The notes beneath the pieces were generated by a model. It searched no databases. It saw nothing but the letters and a program-made list of their open reading frames with translations, and was not told where the DNA came from. From positions 372,001-436,000 of the forward strand of contig CBDFKJ010000008.1 in assembly GCA_965248805.1 (NCBI GenBank): DNA of 64,000 nucleotides, in the 5' to 3' direction. Every line of letters begins with the position of its first letter. Within the stretch, counting starts at the first letter, position 1. A program made the position numbers and the translations under genes. Positions 17,458-27,343 of this stretch are shown in pieces. Source of the DNA: CBDFKJ01 sp965248805. Its GTDB lineage: Bacteria; Pseudomonadota; Alphaproteobacteria; UBA6615.

Positions 17458-18905
17458 TCAGACCTTGGCGACGTGGAGGATGTTGGTGGCGCCGGCGGTG
17501 CCAAACGGGACGCCGGCGGTGATCACCAGGCGGTCGCCGGCGGTAACGAACCCCTCGGCCAGGGCCACTTGGCTGCCGCGCGTGACCATATCGGCGAAAT
17601 CCTCGACATCGGGTCCGGTCACGGCGTGCACGCCCCAGGCTATGGCCAGATAGCGCGCGGTCTGGATGCGCGGGGTCATGCACAGGATCGGCACGGTCGG
17701 CCGCGTTCGCGCTGCACGCAGTGTGGTCGATCCGCTGTCCGTATAGGTGAGGATCGCCGCCGCGTTTACCGATTCCGCCACCTGGCGGGCCGCCGTCGTA
17801 ATCGCATCGGCTGTCGTTGTGCCGGTATGGTGCGGGTAGGTATCCATGATCGCCCGGTACAGCGAATCACGCTCAACCTGTGCGATGATGCGGTGCATCA
17901 TGTCGACGGCGGCGATCGGATATTCGCCGACGGCGGTTTCGTTCGACAGCATGACCGCATCGGCGCCGTCATAGACCGCCGTCGCCACATCAGAAGCTTC
18001 CGCCCGCGTCGGTTGCGGCGAATACGCCATCGAATCCAACATCTGCGTGGCGATGACGACGGGTTTGCCGGCGCGGCGTGCGGCGCGCACGATCTGCTTC
18101 TGCCAGCCGGGCACGGTCTCCGGAGGCAGCTCGACACCCAGATCGCCGCGCGCGACCATGATGCCGTTGGCCTGCGCCACGATCTCCTCAAGATGGTCGA
18201 TCGCCGCCGGCCGTTCGAGTTTGGCCAGCACTTTCGCCCGGTCGCCGACCAGCTCCCGCAACTCGGCGACATCCTCGGGGCGCTGGACGAAACTCAGCGC
18301 GATCCAGTCGCAGCCTAGCGCTAGGCCGAACTGCAGATCCTCGTGATCCTTGGGCGTCAACGGCGACATCGGCAGCACCACGCCGGGCAGGTTGACGCCC
18401 TTGTGGTTGGCGAGCAAGCCGCCAACGAGCGTCGTCGTGACGGCGAAGTCCGGGCCGCAGTCATCGACGCGCAGCCTGACCTTGCCATCATCGACGAGTA
18501 TGTGCGTGCCGGGCTCGATCGCGGCGAACACCTCGCGGTGCGGTAAGGACACCCGCCGGTGGTCGCCGATCTTGTCGGTCAGGTCCAAGCGGAACGGCGC
18601 GCCGGGCGAGAGCTTGACACGGCCGCGCCTGAAGTCGCCGAGCCTCAGCTTGGGGCCCTGCAGGTCGACCATGACGCCGATTGGACGCCCGACTTCGGCC
18701 TCGACGGCGCGAATGGACTCGTAGCGGCGCCTTTGGTCTTCATGCTCGCCGTGACTGAAGTTGAGCCGGAAAATGTCGACGCCGGCGTTGTACAAGTCGC
18801 GCACGGCATCCGTATCGTCGGTTGCCGGACCGAGGGTCGCGATGATCTTGGCGTTGCGATTGCGGCGCACGGCTTGACCGTCAGAAGGGGACGTTCGGGT
18901 CACAA
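17458..18905 (-). CDS. pyk: Pyruvate kinase
   Basis: Converts phosphoenolpyruvate and ADP to pyruvate and ATP. The barrel begins RRNRNAKIIATLGPAT and carries RLNFSHGEHE. The signature with the catalytic Lys is AKLERPAAIDHLEEI, followed by MVARGDLGVELP and the activating-metal region. The C-terminal allosteric domain is present, so the length is normal. The start is uncertain: GTG 18905 (482 residues) is chosen; ATG 18972 and GTG 18870 are also open, and none has a strong ribosome-binding site. The 5' end overlaps a decayed gene on the same strand. Confidence 0.93.
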
Positions 18906-19418
18906 CAACGGGCCGAGTCGCGGCGTCCGCTCTAGCGACCTGACATGATTCTGCACCGCGTTCAGACCACATCGGCTGTCAACCAAACTTTTTGGTTCCA
19001 AAAACCGACGTAGAGCCGCCTCGCCACTCGTTCCAGGCTTGAATTGTTCAATTGTGAAGTAGGTAGATTCGACATCCACACGATCAAACATCTTCTTGAA
19101 GTCCCTCCCGCTTACATAGTCGCCAGGACCCGCAAGGTACAAGTAAACTTTCCCGAAAACTCGCTCCAGCGCGCGAAAGCCATTCGTGCGATTAAGCATT
19201 CGCCCGATCCCTCGATAGGCTCACGCTTCCGGCCACCGAGCTCGCACCGCCCCAAAGTATTCCCCGACAATTTTCCCAATTTTTACATCCTCGCCATCGA
19301 TAAACAGATTTCGAAAGCAGAACCGCTGAGTGTCGGCATCAGAAGCCGTCGTCAATTTCTTACGTCTCAGTAGTAGATCACGGTCTCCCTTCGGATCATC
19401 GGAGATATACCGAACCAA
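18900..19418 (-). pseudogene. Decayed gene, possibly the C-terminal half of a DGQHR/DndB-like protein
   Basis: Two open stretches in the same frame (TTG 19418 to TGA 19221-19223, then 19199 to 18900) read as one protein interrupted by a single TGA. Recognisable pieces are VRYISDDPKGDRDLLLRR, EYFGAVRARWPEA, then NGFRALERVFGKVYLYLAG. The pattern of a short EYF...W block followed by GFRAL resembles the end of DGQHR-domain proteins; this is a tentative resemblance. The base composition is less GC-rich than the surroundings, fitting acquired DNA. IS630 copy C truncates its upstream side. Confidence 0.45.
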
Positions 19419-19479
19419 AGCGTCGACAACTGTCGACTGTGTCAGTGTTCACCCGCGCGGCCCTCTGTTGACACACCTA

Positions 19480-20565
19480 CTGGATTGATCGGAACGAAAG
19501 AGTTCGAATTGGGATTCCGTATTTTGCTGTGGTATGCGAATCTGGCGCATGCGCAGTGGAATCTCCTTCACCCTATCCGCCGGCGACCGTCAGCGATTGC
19601 GCGCGGTCGTCGCGGATCCCAAGAGCCCGCAGAAACACGTCTGGCGGGCACATATTGTCCTTCTCAGCGGCGAGGGTCTGGGCACCTCGGCGATCATGAC
19701 CGAGACCGGCAAGTCCAAGACCTGCGTGTGGCGCTGGCAAGAGCGGTTCAGGCACGAGGGTGTCGGCGGCCTGCTTCGCGACAAGTCCCGTCCGCCCGGC
19801 AAGGCGCCGGTCCCGCTCGATCGTGTCGCCGAGATCGTGCGCCTGACGCAGCAACCGCCGCCGTTTGAGGCGACCCACTGGACGTTGCGCGCAATGGCCA
19901 GGGCGGCCGGTATTGCCGCCTCGACGGTGCAGGCGATCTGGAAGGCTCACGGTCTCAGCCCGCACCGCTGGCGCAACTTCAAGCTGTCGACCGACCCTGC
20001 CTTCGCCGAGAAACTCACCGATATCGTCGGCCTGTATGTCGACCCGCCGGCCCATGCGGTGGTGTTGTCGATCGATGAGAAGTCACAGATCCAGGCGCTC
20101 GACCGCCGGTCTGCCGATGAAGAAGGGACGCGCCGGCACCATGACCCATGACTACAAACGGCACGGCACGACCACGCTGTTTGCGGCGCTCAACGTTCTG
20201 GACGGAACGGTGATCGGCCAGAACATGCAGCGCCACCGCCATCAGGAGTTCATCCGCTTCCTCAACCGCATCGAGCGCACGGTGCCGGCGGACAAGGCCA
20301 TCCACGCGATCGTCGACAACTACGCGGCGCACAACAAGGACAAGGTCCGCGCCTGGCTCGCCCGCCATCCGCGCTGGACTTTCCACTTCACACCGACCTC
20401 CTGCTCGTGGCTCAATGCCGTCGAGGGCTTCTTCGCAAAACTCACCCGGCGGCGGCTCAAGCACGGCGTCTTCCATTCCGTCGTCGATCTCCAGGCCGCA
20501 ATCAACCGCTTCGTCCGCGAATACAATGCGGCCAACCCACAGCCATTCATATCGAAAGCCGACCC
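19480..20565 (+). mobile_element. IS630-family element, copy C, 3' truncated
   Basis: Left end after TA 19478-19479 (CTGGATTGATCGG, with C instead of G as first base). The sequence matches copies A and B to GCCGACCC at 20565 and then joins directly to a chain-length-determinant gene fragment; the last roughly 70 bases and the right inverted repeat are missing. The element marks the boundary where the 5' part of the exopolysaccharide locus has been lost. Confidence 0.88.
19534..20565 (+). pseudogene. IS630-family transposase, copy C, frameshifted by a 7-bp duplication
   Basis: ATG 19534 begins the normal N-terminus. At about 20146-20152 the 7-mer CCATGAC is present twice in tandem where copies A and B have it once; the frame then stops after RRHHDP. 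The rest of the catalytic domain continues in another frame (DYKRHGTTTLFAALNV to AANPQPFISKADP). The C-terminus is also missing. Inactive. Confidence 0.88.
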
Positions 20566-21503
20566 TGTCGACCATACCTGCCTTCGTCGAAGTTCCGAAG
20601 GGCGAGGGTCCGCCGCTATCATTTAAAAGTCGAATCATCACCGTCGAGGCGCAGTTGGAACAGCTGCTGTCGGTCTATACCGACCGCCACCCCGACGTCG
20701 TGGCACTGACACGTCGGTTGGAAACGCTGCGGGAGGAACTGGAGGCGGAGAACATCGCACAAGACCTGGCCGCAAATGGTGAACTGGCCGGGGACGAGAA
20801 CGAGTACCGCACGCCCAATCCGTTGTATGACCTGCTGCGCTCGCGCTCGGTGGACATGCTGGCGCGAGCCGAAGTGTTGCGCCTGCAGATTGCGCAACAG
20901 CGAGTGGTGATAGCCGATTTGGAATCCAAGGCAGAGTCGGTTCCTTTCGTTCAGGCCGAGTTCGCTCGGCTCGACCGCGACTACGACGTCATCTCGTCCA
21001 AGTATCAGGACCTGCTGGGCCGACGCGAGTCGGCGCGTCTCACTCAAGACCGCGACGTGCAAGCCGACGAAGTGCAGTTCCGGGTCATCGATCCGCCCGA
21101 GGTACCTATCACTCCCAGCGGACCCGTGCGCGAGGCACTATTCACGGGCGCGACCCTTGCCGGTTTAGGCGGCGGCGTGGGCGTTGCATTGGTCCTTGCC
21201 TTCCTGAACATAACCTACGCTACGGGAGCTCGGCTATCGAAGGAATTCGGACTTCCCGTGGTCGGTTCGATCATGCGAATTTCCGAACTCAATCGGCGGC
21301 GAGTGCGGCCGGTGAACTTTACCGCATTTGCTATCCTGCTGCTCGCACTACCGCTGACGCTCGGCGTCATTCTGCAGATTGAGTCCACCATCGGCTTCGG
21401 CCGCTTGCTGGACCCCAGTGTCGACGGAGCCGAGATTGGCGTTCTTCTGCAAGCGCTGTCAGGCATCGCGCAAACGTGGATGGCGCGCATACCGGGCCTG
21501 TGA
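20566..21503 (+). pseudogene. XrtA-type polysaccharide chain-length determinant protein, N-terminus missing
   Basis: About 312 codons of a Wzz/GumC-type inner-membrane protein, starting abruptly at the IS630 copy C boundary. Present are the end of the periplasmic coiled-coil (EAQLEQLLSVYTDRHPDVVAL), the second coil with the GNVR-like stretch (FVQAEFARLDRDYDVISSKYQDLL) and the C-terminal membrane helices. The N-terminal transmembrane helix and Wzz domain are absent. In intact XrtA loci this protein controls polymer length together with the tyrosine kinase encoded next. The fragment has no evident start or promoter of its own unless one is supplied by the IS. Confidence 0.87.
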
Positions 21504-21536
21504 TGGCGCCGGCTGCACCTTGTGGGGGGTGGACAC

Positions 21537-22544
21537 ATGGATCTCATTGAGCGAGCGGCCCAGCGCATACAGCAGCGCAATGCGCAGTCGCCAGCACCCG
21601 GTCCAACCGCACCGCCTCCGCTTGCCCAATCCGGGCCCGCGCCGCTGGAACAACCCGCGCTTGTAGAGCCTGCTGCGGCCGCGGCCGGCGAGAACGGCAC
21701 ACCGCCAAACGGCAATTTTCTTAATATCGATTTCGCCCGCGTCGCGGCCAGCGGGATACTCACTCCGGAACGCGCGCGCGATCAAATGATCGAGGAGTTC
21801 AGGCACATCAAACGCCATGTCCTTAGCGGCATGCTCGATCAGAATATGCCGAATCGAAACGTGGTCATGGTGACTAGCGCCTTGCCGGGCGAGGGCAAGA
21901 CCCACGTCTCGATTAATCTGGCCATCAGCCTCGCGCTGGAACACGACTGGTCGTCGCTATTGATCGATGGCGACGTCATAACGCCGCAGATCCACCGCCG
22001 TCTTGGCTTGCCGAGCGAGACGGGTCTGATGGACGCGCTTTCCGATCCGACCGTCAAGGTCGAGGACATCATTTACCGGACCAATATTGAGAAGCTGTCG
22101 ATGATCGGCGCCGGCAGCGGTCATGCATCCAGCACCGAGCTTCTATCCAGCCAGCGCATGAGCAGCCTAATTGATGCCATCTCCAATCAGTTCCCCGATC
22201 GGATCATCGTCATCGACACACCGCCGCTGCTGGCCACCACCGAGCCGGCGGTGATGGCGCGCCATGCGGGACAAATATTCGTTGTGGTGGAAGCCGAGAA
22301 GACGCGGCATTCAACCATCGAGGCGGCATTGGGTCTGCTCGACCAAGGACAAAAAGTGCGCCTGGTCCTCAACAAGGTCCGACCGCAATTCGGCGACTCC
22401 GCCTTCGGCCCTTACTATGCTTATTTCGGCTACTACGGCTACGGGTCGGCCCGAACGCGAAAGGACGACAACGGCCGGGCCGGCTCCGGTGCGGCGACAA
22501 ACGGGAAGTTGCGCATGCCGTGGCGGCGCGCGGACAAGTTCTAG
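21537..22544 (+). CDS. XrtA-associated tyrosine autokinase (polysaccharide co-polymerase kinase)
   Basis: 335 residues from ATG 21537. BY-kinase motifs: Walker A SALPGEGKTHVSINLA, Walker A' LLIDGDVITPQ (D-G-D) and Walker B IIVIDTPPLL. The C-terminus has the tyrosine cluster PYYAYFGYYGYG used for autophosphorylation. It is a cytoplasmic regulator that works with a membrane chain-length protein; that partner is encoded just upstream but is truncated, so the kinase may have lost its activating domain. A longer GTG start at 21522 is possible. Confidence 0.9.
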   Translation: MDLIERAAQRIQQRNAQSPAPGPTAPPPLAQSGPAPLEQPALVEPAAAAAGENGTPPNGNFLNIDFARVAASGILTPERARDQMIEEFRHIKRHVLSGMLDQNMPNRNVVMVTSALPGEGKTHVSINLAISLALEHDWSSLLIDGDVITPQIHRRLGLPSETGLMDALSDPTVKVEDIIYRTNIEKLSMIGAGSGHASSTELLSSQRMSSLIDAISNQFPDRIIVIDTPPLLATTEPAVMARHAGQIFVVVEAEKTRHSTIEAALGLLDQGQKVRLVLNKVRPQFGDSAFGPYYAYFGYYGYGSARTRKDDNGRAGSGAATNGKLRMPWRRADKF

Positions 22545-22611
22545 CCAGGGCGAAATGACATTTAGCCAAGCCTTTTTGCGCAAATTGATGAGTTGATGTG
22601 CGGTCCAGGCC

Positions 22612-23613
22612 ATGTATGCCAATTATTTCGGTTTGCAGGAATTGCCGTTTCGGATGACGCCCGACTGCCGTTTCTTTTACGGCAGCGGCACGCACCGGAA
22701 AGCGCTGGACTACGCCAACTACGGCATCGACAAGGGCGAGGGCTTTATCGTCATCACCGGTGAGGTTGGCGCCGGTAAGACCACTCTCATAGACTTCCTT
22801 ATTTCGCGCATCGCTTCCGAGCAACAGCTCATAGCGCGCATCGCCAGCACTCAGCTGCAGCCCCACAGCCTGCTGTGGATGGTCTCGCACGCCTTCGGCC
22901 TGCCGCAAGAAGGCGACAACAAAGCCGAAATCATCGCCAACCTTCAGGCGTTTCTTTCTGAGCGCAAGCATCGCGGCATGCGCTCGCTGCTGATCGTGGA
23001 CGAGGCGCAAAACCTGTCGCGCGAGTCGCTCGAAGAACTGCGCATGCTTTCGAATTTTCAGGTCGACGGCTGGCCGGTCGTGCAAATTTTGTTAGCCGGG
23101 CAGCCCGAGTTTCGTCGGCTGCTGGCACACCGCGACATGGAGCGACTACGCCAGCGGATCATCGGCTATCACCATTTGGGCACGATGAACCAAAGCGAGA
23201 CCCAGCAATACATTCGGCACCGGCTGCAACAGGTTGGCTGGAATGACGACCCGCATTTCGAGACGGAATCCTTCGACGAGATTTTCAGCGCCTGCGCCGA
23301 ATTGCCGCGGAAGATCAATTCGCTGTGCGACCGGCTTCTCTTGTCATGCTACTTGGACGAACGCCACGAGATCCATCCATCGGATGTGCGCGATGTGATT
23401 GAGGAGTTGAAGCAGGAGTTCGGTGCCGAGCACGAAGACGCCCCCGACAGTCTGGATCGGCCCAATCACGGCAGCGCAAATGGCAAAGCCAATGTCAGCG
23501 ACCTGCTGTGGGTCGCGCATCAGATTCGGGACCTGGAGCTCGAACTGCGTGACATGAAGTCACGACTCAGGAAGGTCATCGCACGTGCCTCCAATTGGAT
23601 CGACGATAGCTGA
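22612..23613 (+). CDS. XrtA/PEP-CTERM-associated AAA ATPase (ExeA-like)
   Basis: 333 residues. N-terminal YFGLQELPFRMTPDCRFFYG is the family signature, followed by Walker A GEVGAGKTTL, Walker B SLLIVDEAQNLS and sensor residues. The C-terminal region is a short predicted coiled coil (LELELRDMKSRLRKV). This ATPase is found almost only beside XrtA exopolysaccharide genes, where its job is not settled. Start ATG 22612, 67 bases after the kinase. No damage is visible in this gene. Confidence 0.9.
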   Translation: MYANYFGLQELPFRMTPDCRFFYGSGTHRKALDYANYGIDKGEGFIVITGEVGAGKTTLIDFLISRIASEQQLIARIASTQLQPHSLLWMVSHAFGLPQEGDNKAEIIANLQAFLSERKHRGMRSLLIVDEAQNLSRESLEELRMLSNFQVDGWPVVQILLAGQPEFRRLLAHRDMERLRQRIIGYHHLGTMNQSETQQYIRHRLQQVGWNDDPHFETESFDEIFSACAELPRKINSLCDRLLLSCYLDERHEIHPSDVRDVIEELKQEFGAEHEDAPDSLDRPNHGSANGKANVSDLLWVAHQIRDLELELRDMKSRLRKVIARASNWIDDS

Positions 23614-23760
23614 GGCACTGGCCCCGGGGTGCGCGCGTAGCGGCGAAGGTCAGGCAGGCAACACGAAACACGGTGCCGACGGCGTCACCGGCGGGTCGCC
23701 CCCGTCCGTCCAGTGCGGAGCCCTTTCGTGCTCCGATCGCCGAACCCGGCGCCGCGCGTT

Positions 23761-24615
23761 ATGAGCGCGCCGTTGACCAACGCACTGACCGTCGACGTTG
23801 AGGACTATTTCCAGGTTTCGGCACTCGCCGAACAAGTAAAACGTGACCAATGGGATCATCAGGCGAGCCGCGTCGAGGGCAACACGATGGCGGTCCTGCA
23901 GCTGCTCGACGATCACGGCACTCACGGCACCTTCTTCACGCTTGGCTGGATCGCGCAGCGCCACCCGCATCTGATCCGCACAATCGTCGATGCCGGACAT
24001 GAGCTTGCCAGCCACGGCCTCGAACATAGGCGAGTCGGCGACCAGACGCCGGATCAATTCCGCGACGACGTTTCCGATACAAAACGGCTGCTCGAAGACA
24101 TTTCAGGGATCGATGTAAAGGGCTATCGCGCGGCCAGCTTTTCGATCTCCCGCGAAACGGACTGGGCTTTCGAGATCCTCGCCGAAGCCGGCTACCACTA
24201 CAGTTCGAGCATCTATCCGATCCACCACGACCACTATGGCATGCCGGACGCGCCGCGCTTTCCGCACCGGGTCAACGATGACCCCAACTTTTGGGAGCTG
24301 CCGGTATCGACCGTCTCGATCTTCGGCCAGCGCCTGCCGTGCGGAGGCGGAGGCTATTTTCGCCTGCTGCCCTACCAATTGTCGAAATGGGCGATCAGCC
24401 GGCTGAACGCTCGCGAAGGCCAACCTTGCATGTTCTATTTCCATCCCTGGGAGATCGATGACGGCCAACCGCGTATTGCCGGGCTGTCAGCGCGATCGCG
24501 CTTCCGCCACTACACGAACCTGTCGCGCATGAAGGACCGCTTGCGCGCAATGTTGAGGGATTTCGCCTGGGACCGCGTCGACCGGGTGTTTCTCGGTGAT
24601 CATGGACGCGGTTGA
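23761..24615 (+). CDS. XrtA-system polysaccharide deacetylase (NodB fold)
   Basis: 284 residues from ATG 23761 (an upstream start at 23713 is open but adds unrelated sequence). The NodB motifs are clear: TVDVEDYF (catalytic base and metal Asp), HELASHGLEHRRV (metal His pair), YRAASFSIS, and the C-terminal FYFHPWEID with the catalytic His. It is expected to remove acetyl groups from the exported polysaccharide. Its end overlaps the FemAB-like gene by 14 bases. Confidence 0.92.
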   Translation: MSAPLTNALTVDVEDYFQVSALAEQVKRDQWDHQASRVEGNTMAVLQLLDDHGTHGTFFTLGWIAQRHPHLIRTIVDAGHELASHGLEHRRVGDQTPDQFRDDVSDTKRLLEDISGIDVKGYRAASFSISRETDWAFEILAEAGYHYSSSIYPIHHDHYGMPDAPRFPHRVNDDPNFWELPVSTVSIFGQRLPCGGGGYFRLLPYQLSKWAISRLNAREGQPCMFYFHPWEIDDGQPRIAGLSARSRFRHYTNLSRMKDRLRAMLRDFAWDRVDRVFLGDHGRG

Positions 24616-25662
24616 TGTCGGCATCGCCGCCGGCACGATCGAGGTGGGCGTGATCGAGCCGCGCGGCGCGGCGGCTTGGGACGAGTTCGTTAACGACGGC
24701 GCCGAGGGCACGTTCTTCCAACTGTCCGGCTGGCGGCGCGTTCTCGAGGAGTCTTTCGGCCACCGCGCGCATTACCTGATGGCGACGCAGTGCGGCCGCA
24801 CCGTCGGTGTGCTGCCGCTGATCCATGTGCGCAGCCGGCTGTTCGGCGACGCACTCAGTTCCCTTCCGTTTGTGTCTACGGCGGACCGTTGGCGCGCGAC
24901 AGCGCCATACGGGAGCGTCTGGACGATGCCGCGTTGCAGCTCGCACGCGCGCTTCGGGCGCCCCATTTGGAATACCGACTGCGCCAACGCGCGCATCCGT
25001 CGTGGCCGTGCAACGACGGCCTCTACGCCACATTCCGCAAGGAAATCGATCCCGATCCAGACCGCAACCTGCGCGCCAGCCCGCGCAAGCAGCGCGCCAT
25101 GGTGCGCAAGGGCATCAGGACCGGCTTGCGCGCCGTCTGGAACGGATCCATGGATGTGTTCTATCGGCTGTACGCGACCAGCCAGCGGGATTTGGGCACA
25201 CCCGTTCTCAGCCGCCGCTACTTCGACCGACTCCGGGCAACGTTCGCAGACGACTGCCGGATGCTGGTCATTTACAACGGTGAGGCGCCGATCGCAGCAG
25301 TGTTGAATTTCTACTTTCGCGACGAGGTTCTGCCCTACTACGCCGGCAGCAGCCGGTTTGCACGATCGCTGGGCGGCAACGACTTCATGTATTGGGAGGT
25401 CATGCGCGACGCCTGTGAGCGCGGCTACCGGATATTCGATTTCGGGCGAAGCAAGCGCGGCACCGGGGCCTTCGACTTCAAGCGCCACTGGGGGTTCGAA
25501 CCCGTCACCCTGCACTACGAGTACACACTTCTGCAAGGCGACGCCATCCCGGCGCTCAACCCGGCGAATCCCAAGTACGCCCTTGCCATACGAATGTGGA
25601 AGCGGCTGCCACTGGCCATAGCCAATTGGCTTGGCCCGCAGATCTCGCGGTCACTGGGATGA
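24602..25662 (+). pseudogene. XrtA-associated FemAB-like (GNAT-fold) protein, frameshifted
   Basis: The N-terminal part (ATG 24602, RGAAAWDEFVNDGAEGTFFQL) is correct to LSSLPF near 24868. The expected CVYGGPLA follows only after adding one T to TTT at 24869-24871. The C-terminal part, in the second frame, is full (RKQRAMVRKGIRTGL, FYRLYATSQRDLGTPVLSR, FDFGRSKRGTGAFDFKRHWG) and ends at 25662. The repaired protein would have about 353 residues. Homologues are thought to be acyl/aminoacyl transferases acting on the XrtA polysaccharide or proteins. One missing T is the only defect; a sequencing error cannot be excluded. Confidence 0.85.
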
Positions 25663-27304
25663 AACGGGCGGTTTACAAGCCGGAAGACGGACGTGCGCGC
25701 GTTGACGCCCGACCGCCCCTTGACGCCATCGGCGAGGGCACAACGCCGGCGTGCGGTGTCGTGGCCCTGCGCGTACCAACCTGGCCGGCGGCGATGGCCA
25801 GCCTGGGCCTCGTTGTACTCGCGGTGCTCGGACTCTTCTGGGAGTCGACAAACAGCGCGGTGCGCACCTGGCTGAATGACAATACATACGGGCACGGCAT
25901 TCTGATCGCGCCGATTGTCGCCTACCTGATTTGGCGCCGCCGCGACGTGCTGGCCGGCCTTACACCCGCGCCGTGGCCCATGGGGCTCGGGGCCATGGCT
26001 GCCGCAGCGCTGCTATGGCTGGCCGGCGCGGCCGCCAACGTGCAATTCGTGCAGCAGTTCGCGGTCGTCGGCATGATCCAAGCTGCGGCTCTCACCATCC
26101 TGGGATACAAGGTGTTCCGCGCGATCCTGTTCCCAATGTTCGTGCTGACATTCGCGGTGCCGTTCGGCAACTTCCTGATCGAACCCCTGCAGCACGTGAC
26201 CGCGACCATGGTCATTCCATTGGTCTGAGTCTCCGGTGTGCCGGTCTACATAGAGGGTCTCTACATCTTCATTCCGCAAGGCGCGTTCGAGGTCGCCGAG
26301 GCCTGCTCCGGAATACGCTTTCTTATCAGCACGATCGTCCTCGGCCTGTTGCTCGCCCATTGCTCTATCGCGACCTGCGGCTGCGGGCCCTGCTGGTGGC
26401 CGCAGCGGTGTCCATCCCCATCGTTGCCAATGGGCTGCGCGCCTATGGCATTGTCATGATCGGCCATTGGTTCGGCATGGAGCAGGCCGCCGGCACCGAC
26501 CACATCGTCTACGGCTTTGTATTTTTCATGTTCGTGACGGGTTGCCTGCTGGGTGTCGCGTTCCTGTTTCGTGAGCGCGGCGCACTTGATAGCCACGATG
26601 GTCTTCGGCCGCCGCGGGACACCGGCCCACAGCCGCCGACACATGGGGCACGTAGCCGCTTTGCCATCTCCGGCCTGGCCGTCGTCGCGATCGCCGCCGC
26701 GGCCCCGATCTACGCCAACATGCCAGTGCCTGGTCAGGGTGCTGGCGGCGCAATCGCCCTGCGCGCGCGCCAGACAACGGCGCCTTGGCAGCCGACGGCG
26801 GCGACCGACGCCGGTTGGCAGCTGGACTTCAAAGGGGCCGACGCCCGACTGCAACAGGACTATGAGCACGGCGCACAGCGGCTCAGGCTACGCGTGGCCT
26901 ACTATCGGTGGCAACGCCAGGGTGCCGAGATCATCAACCATCTGAACCATGTCGCCGGTCCCGATCGCGGCCGGGTGCTGGGCACAGGCCAGGTGGTTCT
27001 GCAGATTTCGGGAAGCCGCGTGCAAGCCCGGTATGAACGGCGCGCTGTCGGTGCGGACAGCTCGGCAATCGTCTACTGGTACTGGATCGGCGAGACCTTC
27101 ACGGCCAACGCCTTGCGCGCAAAATGGCTCGAATTCAAGGCAAGGTTATTTGGCGGCAATCGCGCCGCCGCTGTCGTCGCGATCGAGGTGCCGCTCGCGG
27201 GCTCGGCATCGCAAGCCGCCGATATCGTACGCGCGTTCCTTGCGCATTCGGAGCCGCTCGGGGCCCTGCTAATGCAGGCCTCCGCGAGCCGCGAGGCGTC
27301 CTGA
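25659..27304 (+). pseudogene. xrtA: Exosortase A with fused EpsI domain, broken by one stop and one frameshift
   Basis: ATG 25659 overlaps the FemAB-like stop (ATGA). The first helices read to MVIPLV, then TGA at 26226-26228. The same frame goes on with GVPVYIEGLYIFIPQG and EVAEACSGIRFL, which holds the catalytic Cys. After GLLLAH near 26360 one missing T moves the frame, continuing YRDLRLRALLVAAAVSIPI, NGLRAYG (catalytic Arg) and GHWFG (His). A C-terminal EpsI-type domain reaches 27304. So the catalytic residues all exist but lie in two frames plus a stop. XrtA processes PEP-CTERM proteins during export; none is encoded in this window. Confidence 0.87.
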
Positions 27305-27343
27305 TGATAGGGCTGCTCGAAAAAGGGCCGCGTTAGACCGCTC

